From NCBI GenBank assembly GCA_028875335.1, contig JAPPEF010000228.1, positions 1 through 19,106 on the forward strand: 19,106 bases of DNA. The letters are read 5' to 3'. Below the pieces are notes generated by a model. The model saw nothing but the letters and a program-made list of their open reading frames with translations. It had not been told where the DNA came from and made no database searches. This stretch comes from Gemmatimonadota bacterium. Its GTDB lineage: Bacteria; Latescibacterota; UBA2968; UBA8231. Of this stretch, positions 6,860 to 14,820 are shown in pieces (positions within the stretch are counted from its first letter, which is position 1; every line of letters begins with the position of its first letter). The position numbers and the translations under genes were made by a program.

Positions 6860-9058
6860 GTGTTGTATCCGCGCGCGAAGGCACTGGTGCTGGTATTGTT
6901 GGCGGTTCAGAATCTAGGGGCGGAGCGCCGCACTATTGTCATGGGTGGCGAGGATGGGTTGGAGTGGGCAAGCGGCGGTGGGACTATCGTGGCCTTGATA
7001 CAAACGGGTCCGACCGAGGTCGAGGTTAGCAATACCCCGGGCAATGTGCTCGAGTTTGATGCCGACGGTCGGGTGGGCTGGTTGTCGCCGCAACAGGCGG
7101 ATGAGACCGTAAATATCGCCTTGGGTCTCCTCGACCGCGGCGGTCGCCTCGGCGCGCCAACCATATTGTCGCAGGTCATAAAAGACCAGCTAATTTTTAT
7201 GATCGACGGCGATCCCACGACCGCCTTTGAGCGCAAGACAGCCCGCGGGGCGAGCCAAGTCAACTCACTTGGGGTAATCATGGACTTCGATCTCGGTGCG
7301 CGCTTCGGCGTCGAGCGAATCCAGTTTTTCCCCCGCAACGCGCATCCCGATTTTCCCGCCCCGGATTTCCCGTTCCAGAACGATTTCCTGCGCGGCTTTG
7401 AACTACTGCTCAACGACGGCAGCGAAGAAACGCAGGTGGCCAATCAGCCGGTGCTGACCACCGTCGAACTGGAGACGGAAAACGAAGAGCCGGTCGTCGA
7501 ACTGACCATTCCGCCGCAATACGTCCGCTATATCCGCCTGAAATCGCAGACCACTGTGGGGTTTGAGGTTGCGGAATTCCGCGTCTTTGGGTCCGGGTTT
7601 GTGCCCCGCGCCGACTACCTTTCCAACATTTTCGATTTTGGCGAGGAATTGGCGCTGTGGGGACGCATCCGCTGGGAAGAGGAGCACTTCGGTACAGAAC
7701 GCCTGTCGCGCTTGCTGATCAGTTCGCGCAGCGGCTGGGATGACACGCCGTTGGAATTTACTCGCCTGCATCCAAGCAGTGGTGAAGAGGTGCCGTGGCG
7801 GGAAGGAGCGGTTGCGAATACGGCGACAGGCGATGCGATTGACTTAGACGCGGTTGACGATGTTGAAGAAGCCCTCGACTTCTTCAACGCCCTGCCCATT
7901 GACGAGCGCAGCCGGGTGGCGTTGACGCAGGACGAGTACGACGATTTGAAAAAGGCGGATAAGGGCGACGTGCGCGATGATTTAGTCGCTTGGAGCCGCT
8001 GGTCGCCGCCCTATAAGCTAACTGCGGGTACTGTAAACGCTGAAAACATCGGCGACGATCAGTTGGGCGTACCCATCCTCTCGCCCGGCCCGCGTCGTTA
8101 TTTCCAGTTGAAGGCCGAATTCGACAGCCAAAACTTGGAATCCGCCCGTGCGTTGGGTGCCCTCGCCTTTACGGTGTCCAACCCACCGCTGACGGAGCGG
8201 ATCATCAGCGAGGTCGTCCCGCGCCAAGTCGAACTGGGCGTTCCGGTGTCGTTTACGTATGCCGTCCTGCCGACCAAGATGCGCCAGGGCGTCGATATAG
8301 GTTTCGATGTTTTTGAGATCGCCACGCCCGTGCGTTCTGAAGAGGTTGAGACTATCGAAGTGGTACACGCAGACGGCCAAGTGCAAACAGCGGATTTCAC
8401 GGGTGTGGACTTGACCAATCTGCCCGTGCAAGACGACAGCGGTCTTTTTGCCGTAGAATCGGTGGCCGAGCGGCATCTGCGGGTGCGCTTTCCCGCAATC
8501 ACGGAAAGCGATTTGGCCGCGGGCCGGGCGGCGCTGGTCAAAATTCGTTTCAAGTGCCGCGTGCTGAGGTTTGGCACGACCTTTACCGGTACGGCTTGGA
8601 ACAGTGCTACCGACGATCTTGGCCAGCGGGTCATCGGCGGCAATGCGGCCGATCTGGGGGAGGCGGACGACGATCTAATACCTATAGGGGCCGCTGATCC
8701 AAACGACTTAGCGGTAAGAGTGCCGCTGGCGGGTGGCCGCCTCATGATCAACGTCGCGGCCCAACCGCGCATCTTCAGTCCCAACGGAGATGGGATCAAT
8801 GACGAAACGCGGATACACTGCGATTTGGTGCGGTTGGTAGATGCTGCGCCGCTTACGGTGCGCGTGTTCGATCTAGCCGGACACCTCGTCCGCACGCTCT
8901 TTGCAGGCGAGCAAGGAGGTGGGAGTTTCTCCGCGCAGTGGGACGGCACGAATGCTGCCGGACAACAGATGCCCCCGGGTATCTACCTCTTCCGCGTCGA
9001 TTTGGCCACTGATGCCAAAGAGGAAGCGGTCGTGGGTATCGTCGAGATGGTTTATTAA
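6860..9058 (+). CDS. secreted discoidin-like/Fn3-like protein with C-terminal FlgD-type Ig domain (paralog 3 of 3)
   Basis: 732 residues. The start is a GTG at 6860 with GAGGAG (6844-6849) 10 bases upstream; a TTG one codon later is the only near alternative. The N-terminus MLYPRAKALVLVLLAVQNLGA is a plausible signal peptide. A discoidin-like module spans about 110-258: MIDGDPTTAFERK, IMDFDLGARFGVERIQFF, VAEFRVFGSGFVP. Then follow YLSNIFDFGEE, LLISSRSGWDD, WSRWSPPY near 378, and SPGPRRYFQLKAEF. The C-terminal FlgD_ig domain starts at IFSPNGDGINDETRI near 638 and ends with IVEMVY. A long acidic insert (DAIDLDAVDDVEEALDFF, about 323-340) is absent from the two preceding paralogs. It is separated from the preceding gene by 25 bases and from the following barrel-like gene by 73 bases holding a repeat element. 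Confidence 0.8.
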   Translation: MLYPRAKALVLVLLAVQNLGAERRTIVMGGEDGLEWASGGGTIVALIQTGPTEVEVSNTPGNVLEFDADGRVGWLSPQQADETVNIALGLLDRGGRLGAPTILSQVIKDQLIFMIDGDPTTAFERKTARGASQVNSLGVIMDFDLGARFGVERIQFFPRNAHPDFPAPDFPFQNDFLRGFELLLNDGSEETQVANQPVLTTVELETENEEPVVELTIPPQYVRYIRLKSQTTVGFEVAEFRVFGSGFVPRADYLSNIFDFGEELALWGRIRWEEEHFGTERLSRLLISSRSGWDDTPLEFTRLHPSSGEEVPWREGAVANTATGDAIDLDAVDDVEEALDFFNALPIDERSRVALTQDEYDDLKKADKGDVRDDLVAWSRWSPPYKLTAGTVNAENIGDDQLGVPILSPGPRRYFQLKAEFDSQNLESARALGALAFTVSNPPLTERIISEVVPRQVELGVPVSFTYAVLPTKMRQGVDIGFDVFEIATPVRSEEVETIEVVHADGQVQTADFTGVDLTNLPVQDDSGLFAVESVAERHLRVRFPAITESDLAAGRAALVKIRFKCRVLRFGTTFTGTAWNSATDDLGQRVIGGNAADLGEADDDLIPIGAADPNDLAVRVPLAGGRLMINVAAQPRIFSPNGDGINDETRIHCDLVRLVDAAPLTVRVFDLAGHLVRTLFAGEQGGGSFSAQWDGTNAAGQQMPPGIYLFRVDLATDAKEEAVVGIVEMVY

Positions 9059-9072
9059 ACGGATGTGGGTAT

Positions 9073-9099
9073 GAGATGCTTCGCTGCGCTCAGCATGAC
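9073..9099 (-). repeat. intergenic imperfect-palindrome repeat (CTGAGCGCAGCGAAG core)
   Basis: Read on the - strand this is GTCATGCTGAGCG followed by CAGCGAAGCATCTC. The outer arms ATGCT (9076-9080) and AGCAT (9092-9096) pair exactly; two mismatches and a short GC/GC pairing follow. I recall the core TCATnCTGAGCGnAGCGAAGnATCT as a dispersed intergenic repeat in many bacterial genomes, with the variable base changing in step on both sides as it does here (G on one side, C on the other). Only one copy is in this window, so repeat status rests on memory of the family. Confidence 0.5.
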
Positions 9100-9131
9100 T
9101 AGGAAGATCTGTTTTCTAACGGAGGGATTTA

Positions 9132-11924
9132 ATGGGCAGAACTAGGGGGATGCCTGCGTGGCTGGTCCTCTTTGCATTGGTATTGTCGGCGACCGAGACG
9201 ACCGGCCAGTCGCTGGACCGTCGTTTCGGGACCCAGCGCGGTGCCCAACTCACCTTTGAGCCGCGCGGTCCGGGCGTCCTCTTCGATGCGCTCGATCCGG
9301 CGCTCAAGAAATGGTACGTGCCACAGGAGTTATACGTCGATTACGGCTTTCGCCAGTGGGAGTACTCGAATTACGCCAGAGATTTATACCAGCGCTACGT
9401 CAACACCAACCGCCAAGGCGGGCCGTTTTACGACCTGTATGGGAATTATCAGACCTGGGGCTGGCTGATTTTCGACTGGAATCAGACGCAACCGGGTCAA
9501 TTCGGTTCGTCAATCTACAAAGACCCCAAGTTCAATGCGTGGTTCAACGCCGTCACGGTCTCCTCTGACTCGCGCGATCAGTATTACTTGGCGATCACCA
9601 TCGGCGAGCGCATACGCACCGCCCTGACCCCGCTAACCTTTTCGAAGCCGCGTTTCAACGGCATCCAGATGGACTTTGCCGCGAACAAATACGAGGCGAC
9701 GCTGTTGTTCTCCCGCGCCAGCGAGGCGATCCTCGGCACCACCCCCGAGCGCCAGCCCAACGTCTCGACCAACGCGACCAATATGATGGGGGGGCGGGCG
9801 ACGGTGCAGGTGGGGGATTTTGTCAAGGTCGGCGCGACTATGGTCAATGCCCACCATTCGCAGACGCTGGCCGAGGCGTTTGAACGCAACCCGTTCATTG
9901 GTTCTTTGGGGGCTGGGCAAGGCAGCGACCCGATTCGGGTCCTCGCCGTGGTGCTGAGCGACGATTCCCCAGAAGACGGCCAGGGCGGTGCCGCGTTATT
10001 CGCCCACGACATCATCATTACCGCCGAGGATTTCGACACCAAGAAGCGCACGAAATTCCGTTTGCGGGAGGTGGTAGCCGATCCGACCAAATGGCCGGTG
10101 ATTACCGGCGGCTTTCCCCGGGAGGGTTTCTTGGCTGCCGACGGCGAGGAACAGATCGTCATCAACTACGACTTCACCGACTTGGCGTATATTGGCCCGC
10201 GGCCGACGGAGATCGTCGATATTCAGTTTGATCTCGTGGTGGCCAACGACTACAAGATCCAGGTGTGGTCGGATCGCCAGATCGGGCGCGGCAGTTTGCC
10301 CAGCCCGCCGCTCACGGGTTTGGACTTGGCGCAAGCGGGTGCTGTGCTATTCGATGTCCGCAGCGCCGCAGGCAATGTGACCGACAATTCAAACCAACAG
10401 CGCGTCGTCTTTGACTACGGACTGCCATCGGCCAACATGGTGTTCGGATTTACCATGGAAGTGCTGCAGTTGATGGGTTTTGACGCCTATGCTGAGTACG
10501 ACGTTAATCGCGACTACACCCAGTATCCCAACCTCACGCTCGCCAATGCGGACCGCAACCTGCGCACCCACGCGCGCGACGCGGCAGCTTGGATGATCAA
10601 CGTTTCCAAGCAGGCCTATCCGTTCTTTTTGTTCGGCGAGGCCTTCAGCATGGATCCCGACTATTCGACGACGGCATTTATCGTCGATTCGGGTGGCAAC
10701 GTGTACTACGACGACGAACGCACCTCAATGTATGAGTTTGTCGATGACAACGACGACCAAGATCGTACGCCCGATTGGAGCCGCAGGGGTCAAGGTGGCC
10801 CCGACGCAATCGTCTTCCCCGGTTGGGACGAAAACAACGACTTCGTCTCGGACTTCAACCAAAACGACAACATCTCGCTGAGCAATCGCATCCCGGACTA
10901 CGAGGAGCCGTTTTTCCGCTACAACGTCGATCGGCCAGAATTCCTCTTTGGCATTGACCTCAACAACAACAACTGGATCGATCGGTTTGAAAACGACGAC
11001 TTGCCCGACTACCCCTACCGCAGGAATCACCGGGGCTACAATGTTTACGTTGGCCAACACTTGACGCCGGAGGCGCGATTGACGGTGGGGCGACTGCGCG
11101 AGGACGAGATATCCTCCAATCGCCGCAACCACGCGACCTACGGAGTTTTCACGTACGACCGCGATCACTCGCAATGGGGCCGCTTGCGATTTTTCAATTC
11201 GCTAAAAAAGGTCGCAGATAATATCCCCGACGTTCGCCGCGAGCCGACGCTCTACCTGCAGACGGTCTCGCTGGCCCTTGTCGAGGACATCCTGCCGGCC
11301 AGAGATACTTGGGTCAATGACAGCTACGTGCAGTTCGATTACGAACCGGTCAAAAAGCTGAACGTGATCAACAAATTTAAATACAGCCTCTTCAGCCAGC
11401 GCGGTGAGGCGTTCAAAAGCGGCGATGCTCCTATTCTCAATGAAAGCTCGCAGTTTCTGGGTTTGATCAATAAGGCGGATTACACCCGCAAGATTGGCCA
11501 GTTCGTGCTGCAACCCAAGGTGAAAAGCGAATACCTCAATCAGACGGCCTTTTTGCAGGCCGATTCCGACCGCAAGGAGTGGATGGGGATCGGCATTTTG
11601 CAGGCGCGGCTGCCGGTGTTGAACAACTCCTTCCTCGAAAGCGGAGTGGAGTATTCGGTTTTCCGCGAACTGGTCTTGGACGAGAACGCCTTGCTGGACG
11701 ACGGCCCGACTCAAGACACGGGCGATTTCCGCAACTTGGTCTTGGCCGTGCAGTGGACGACCCTCGGACACTACCTCGGCTACAAGCTCACCACTCAGTT
11801 TGGCGTTAGCTATACCAAGCGGTGGGACGAGGCCGTGGTGTTGAGTGCTGATGGCCTTGTGAAGCAGAGCGAGAGCCGCTCCTTTGGCACTAGTTTTATC
11901 TCGGTGTACGCCGGTGTAGAATGA
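9132..11924 (+). CDS. large probable outer-membrane beta-barrel protein with acidic Ca-type loops (paralog 1 of 2)
   Basis: 930 residues. The ATG at 9132 has GGAGGG (9121-9126) 5 bases upstream. The signal peptide core is WLVLFALVLSATETTG. The N-terminal third is Tyr/Trp rich (KWYVPQELYVDYGF, FYDLYGNYQTWGWLIFDW) and includes TIGERIRTALTPLTF and RFNGIQMDFAANKY. A middle section (about 533-630) has acidic loops: FVDDNDDQDRTPD, DENNDFVSDFNQND, IDLNNNNWIDRFENDD, which resemble calcium-binding D-x-N/D-x-D loops. The last ~300 residues alternate polar and hydrophobic positions in short strands (SYVQFDYEP, YLGYKLTTQFGVSYTKR, SFGTSFISVYAGV), as in outer-membrane barrels. I do not recognise a named family. 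The role may be a surface anchor, channel or receptor. The stop codon overlaps the start of its paralog, so the two are probably translated together. Confidence 0.72.
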   Translation: MGRTRGMPAWLVLFALVLSATETTGQSLDRRFGTQRGAQLTFEPRGPGVLFDALDPALKKWYVPQELYVDYGFRQWEYSNYARDLYQRYVNTNRQGGPFYDLYGNYQTWGWLIFDWNQTQPGQFGSSIYKDPKFNAWFNAVTVSSDSRDQYYLAITIGERIRTALTPLTFSKPRFNGIQMDFAANKYEATLLFSRASEAILGTTPERQPNVSTNATNMMGGRATVQVGDFVKVGATMVNAHHSQTLAEAFERNPFIGSLGAGQGSDPIRVLAVVLSDDSPEDGQGGAALFAHDIIITAEDFDTKKRTKFRLREVVADPTKWPVITGGFPREGFLAADGEEQIVINYDFTDLAYIGPRPTEIVDIQFDLVVANDYKIQVWSDRQIGRGSLPSPPLTGLDLAQAGAVLFDVRSAAGNVTDNSNQQRVVFDYGLPSANMVFGFTMEVLQLMGFDAYAEYDVNRDYTQYPNLTLANADRNLRTHARDAAAWMINVSKQAYPFFLFGEAFSMDPDYSTTAFIVDSGGNVYYDDERTSMYEFVDDNDDQDRTPDWSRRGQGGPDAIVFPGWDENNDFVSDFNQNDNISLSNRIPDYEEPFFRYNVDRPEFLFGIDLNNNNWIDRFENDDLPDYPYRRNHRGYNVYVGQHLTPEARLTVGRLREDEISSNRRNHATYGVFTYDRDHSQWGRLRFFNSLKKVADNIPDVRREPTLYLQTVSLALVEDILPARDTWVNDSYVQFDYEPVKKLNVINKFKYSLFSQRGEAFKSGDAPILNESSQFLGLINKADYTRKIGQFVLQPKVKSEYLNQTAFLQADSDRKEWMGIGILQARLPVLNNSFLESGVEYSVFRELVLDENALLDDGPTQDTGDFRNLVLAVQWTTLGHYLGYKLTTQFGVSYTKRWDEAVVLSADGLVKQSESRSFGTSFISVYAGVE

Positions 11925-14755
11925 CGCGACGCAATCCAATAATGGGGACGCGCATGCGGTGGGCAGCGATTTGCTTGCTGGCCGGGCTGGTGCCGGCGAG
12001 TGCCCAGCCCGATTACGGCAACCGCTTGGGGACCAACGAGGAGGACCGGGTTTCCTATTATGCCTCCGGCCCACTCATGCAGCAGGCGGCGTTCGTGCCC
12101 GCGTTGAAGCGCTGGTACATGCCGCAGGAAATCGTCTCCGAATACCGCTGGCAGTGGGAGTACACCAATTACGCCAGGGATCCCTACCGGCGCTACTTTT
12201 CTCCTGGGCAGGAAGGCGACTATTTCTACGATCTGTACGGGCGCTACTTGACCAAGGGTTGGCTGGTGTACGACTGGCGGCAGCGGCAGCCGACTAGCTC
12301 GGGAGGCTCGGGCCTGCTCAAGCCGTCCGGGCGCTATGATTCGTGGTTCAGCAACCTGCTCATCGCCACCGATACCAAGGGCCAGCACTATTTGGGGGTG
12401 ACCATCGGCGACCTGATCAACACCACGCTAACGCCGATGACGTTCCGCAAAACTCGCTTCAACGGGGTGCAGTTCGACTATGCTGCCGACCGCTTGGCCG
12501 CTACCGTGCTGATGTCGCGGATCAGTTTGCCGGTGCATCAGATCGCCCCGGGCGTGCGCGTCCCCATCGTCACCGAGAATTTTACCAACCTGCTTGGCCT
12601 CCGAGGCGAGTGGAAAGTCCTCGACGCCGTGCGCTTGGGCGCGACCTTTGTCAACGCCCACAACGACCGGTCGCAATCCGACCGCGGCGGCAACCCTTTC
12701 AAGGGCAAGCTGACTAACGGCCAACTGGAAAACCGCATCAACTGGATCATTGTCCGCATAACAGACGACTCACCCGAGGACGGCGTGGGTGGGCCTACGG
12801 TTTTCGACCAAGATATTGAAGTGCATACCCAAATCGGCGGCCGCGACACCGTGCTGGTCGGCAGTCAGCTTGGCTTTTTGCCGCAGGTAGAGGGTGGCAC
12901 CACGCGCAATGGCTTTCCCGTTGCCGAAGGAGTTGGTAGCGAGGGCGAGATCACCTATCGGTACAATTTCTCTGCGGAAGACCCGGCGGTGGTGGCGCTG
13001 GAAGACATCATCGACGATGCCGACTTGGTCAACAACATCACTGCGGTGAAGTTCCGCTTCCTGCTCAACAACGATTATCGGATCGATGTCACCTCGGACG
13101 TCCAGACCGACAATGAACCGTTGGGTGCCCAATCCAAGTTTTTAAACGTGGTGCGAGCGGATGGCAATGTCCAAGACAACTCCAATCAGCGGTGGGTCGT
13201 TTTCGACTACGGCCTGCCGACAGCGACCCAAGTTTTCGGCTTTAGCTTTGAGGTCAGCGATTGGGCGGGCTTTCGGATGTATGGCGAGTACAATGTCAAC
13301 CACCAGTTCCGGCAGTACCCCAACATCGCTCGTCAGACGCATCAAAGCGCGTCTGGCGTGTTGGGAGATGAGTCGGCCACGGGTTGGATGGTCAACGTCG
13401 CTAGAGAATTTTATCCCTTCTTCCTGTTCGGCGAGGCGTTTAGCATGGACGCCGAGTACAACACCACGTCGTTCCTCGTCGATCAGGGCGGGCGGATCAA
13501 TTACAGCGACGACGAAGAGGCGCGGTCGGAGTTTCTCTACGACTTGGTCGATGACAACGACGACAACGACATCCGCCTCGACCAGCGGCGCGACAAGGAG
13601 GGGCTAGCCGACGGAGCGGTGTTCCCCGGTCTCGACGAAAACAACGACTTTATTTCTGATTTCAACCAGAATAACACGCCAGTGCGCCCCAATTTCATGC
13701 CCGACTACGAAGAGCAGTTCCTGCGCCACTACGTCGATCGGCCGGAATTTGTCTTCGCCATCGACTTGAACAACAATGGTTGGGGAGAGCGCTTTGAAAA
13801 CGACGACGAGCCGGATTATCCCTATAAGCGCGACCGGCGCGGGTACAACGCCTACTTAGGGGCGTGGCTGACGCCGGAGTTGAAGTGGATGGCGGGGCAA
13901 GAGCAAGTGCAGCGCTTATCGACCGGCGCAAAGAATCTGACCCGCTACGCTCTGTTGGCCTATGAGCGCAATTTCCCAACGGTGGGAAATGTTGCCTTTT
14001 ACAACATGTTCAAGCTGGTACAGGACGACATCGCCGACGACGTGGTCCAGTGGGTGACAGCGCGGCCCGAGCTGGGCCGGCCGCTGGACTCGCCGGGGTC
14101 GATGCAGCCGGTCATGGATCCGCTGGCGATGCGCAACGCCGTCGTCAATCGGCTGTGGGCTGGTTTCACCGGCAAGACCTACAAGGGCATCAATAGCGAA
14201 GGCAAGTTCATCCACGAATTCATTCGGCAGCGCGACGCCAATGCCCGCGACCGGGCTGGCCGCAAGATCGCCCGCAACACGCGGCGACTGGGGCTGATCA
14301 ACCGCATAGATTACCAGTTCTCGCTGGGCCGACTGACGGTGCAACCGCGCTTCAAACACGAACTCTTCATGGACGACACGCCCTACAATATCAGCCGCCT
14401 AACCAGCGCCTCGACGGCCGAGCGCCAAGACTGGAGCGGGATCTCCTCGCTCTTACTGCGGCGTTCCTTTTTGAACCACGTATCGCTGCAGTTAGGCGTC
14501 GAGCATCTGATCTTCCGCGATTTTATACAGGACGAGACGGCCGCTGCTGGTTTGCGCGTCGGGGATATGACCGGGGATTTCAACGAAACTTCGCTCGCCG
14601 TGCAGTTTTCCATCGACAAGCCGTATCTGGGCTATACTCTGCAAACCCTGATGGGGATAAGGGTGAGCAGACGCTATCTGGAGCGTTTTGAACAGCCAAG
14701 TGCTCGGGAGACGGGCGCTCTCTCCTTCGTGACGGTATATGGCAGCGTCCGCTAG
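11921..14755 (+). CDS. large probable outer-membrane beta-barrel protein with acidic Ca-type loops (paralog 2 of 2)
   Basis: 944 residues from the ATG at 11921, which overlaps the previous stop as ATGA and suggests translational coupling. In-frame ATGs at 11942 and 11954 are alternatives; the last would give a more compact signal peptide (MRWAAICLLAGLVPASA, cleavage before QPDYG). It aligns with the preceding protein throughout: KRWYMPQEIVSEYRW, DLYGRYLTKGWLVYDW, TPMTFRKTRFNGVQFDYAA, DDSPEDGVGG, VFDYGLPTATQVFGF, FLFGEAFSMDAEYNT, DENNDFISDFNQN, PDYEEQFLRHYVDRPEF, IDLNNNGWGERFENDD. It ends with SFVTVYGSVR, parallel to the SFISVYAGVE end of its partner. It carries an Arg-rich extra segment near 770-785 (RDANARDRAGRKIARNTRR). 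The barrel assignment rests on strand patterning and signal peptide only. The 65-base gap to the foldase gene shows nothing clear. Confidence 0.72.
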   Translation: MTRRNPIMGTRMRWAAICLLAGLVPASAQPDYGNRLGTNEEDRVSYYASGPLMQQAAFVPALKRWYMPQEIVSEYRWQWEYTNYARDPYRRYFSPGQEGDYFYDLYGRYLTKGWLVYDWRQRQPTSSGGSGLLKPSGRYDSWFSNLLIATDTKGQHYLGVTIGDLINTTLTPMTFRKTRFNGVQFDYAADRLAATVLMSRISLPVHQIAPGVRVPIVTENFTNLLGLRGEWKVLDAVRLGATFVNAHNDRSQSDRGGNPFKGKLTNGQLENRINWIIVRITDDSPEDGVGGPTVFDQDIEVHTQIGGRDTVLVGSQLGFLPQVEGGTTRNGFPVAEGVGSEGEITYRYNFSAEDPAVVALEDIIDDADLVNNITAVKFRFLLNNDYRIDVTSDVQTDNEPLGAQSKFLNVVRADGNVQDNSNQRWVVFDYGLPTATQVFGFSFEVSDWAGFRMYGEYNVNHQFRQYPNIARQTHQSASGVLGDESATGWMVNVAREFYPFFLFGEAFSMDAEYNTTSFLVDQGGRINYSDDEEARSEFLYDLVDDNDDNDIRLDQRRDKEGLADGAVFPGLDENNDFISDFNQNNTPVRPNFMPDYEEQFLRHYVDRPEFVFAIDLNNNGWGERFENDDEPDYPYKRDRRGYNAYLGAWLTPELKWMAGQEQVQRLSTGAKNLTRYALLAYERNFPTVGNVAFYNMFKLVQDDIADDVVQWVTARPELGRPLDSPGSMQPVMDPLAMRNAVVNRLWAGFTGKTYKGINSEGKFIHEFIRQRDANARDRAGRKIARNTRRLGLINRIDYQFSLGRLTVQPRFKHELFMDDTPYNISRLTSASTAERQDWSGISSLLLRRSFLNHVSLQLGVEHLIFRDFIQDETAAAGLRVGDMTGDFNETSLAVQFSIDKPYLGYTLQTLMGIRVSRRYLERFEQPSARETGALSFVTVYGSVR

Positions 14756-14820
14756 CGCCTGCTGGTCGCCGTGTCGCAGTTTAATCTATTCCACCTAAAA
14801 ATTGTGAGTTTACTAAGTCT

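Noticed and set aside
8098..8949. Long open frame on the - strand (283 codons)
   Set aside because: It lies wholly inside a well-supported + strand gene with recognisable domains; its translation is Ser/Arg/Thr rich with no known motif, as expected of an antisense shadow in high-GC DNA.
2209..9058. Calling the three proteins type IX secretion cargo outright
   Set aside because: The C-terminal domain fits FlgD_ig at least as well, the usual basic end is absent and no type IX genes are visible; kept as a hypothesis only.
11202..12074. Long - strand open frame (290 codons) across the junction of the two barrel-like genes
   Set aside because: Both + strand paralogs align with each other through this region, which fixes the coding strand; the antisense translation shows no recognisable domain.
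9132..14755. SusC/TonB-dependent receptor identity for the barrel-like pair
   Set aside because: I see no TonB box, plug-domain motifs or SusD-type partner, and sequence features differ from that family.
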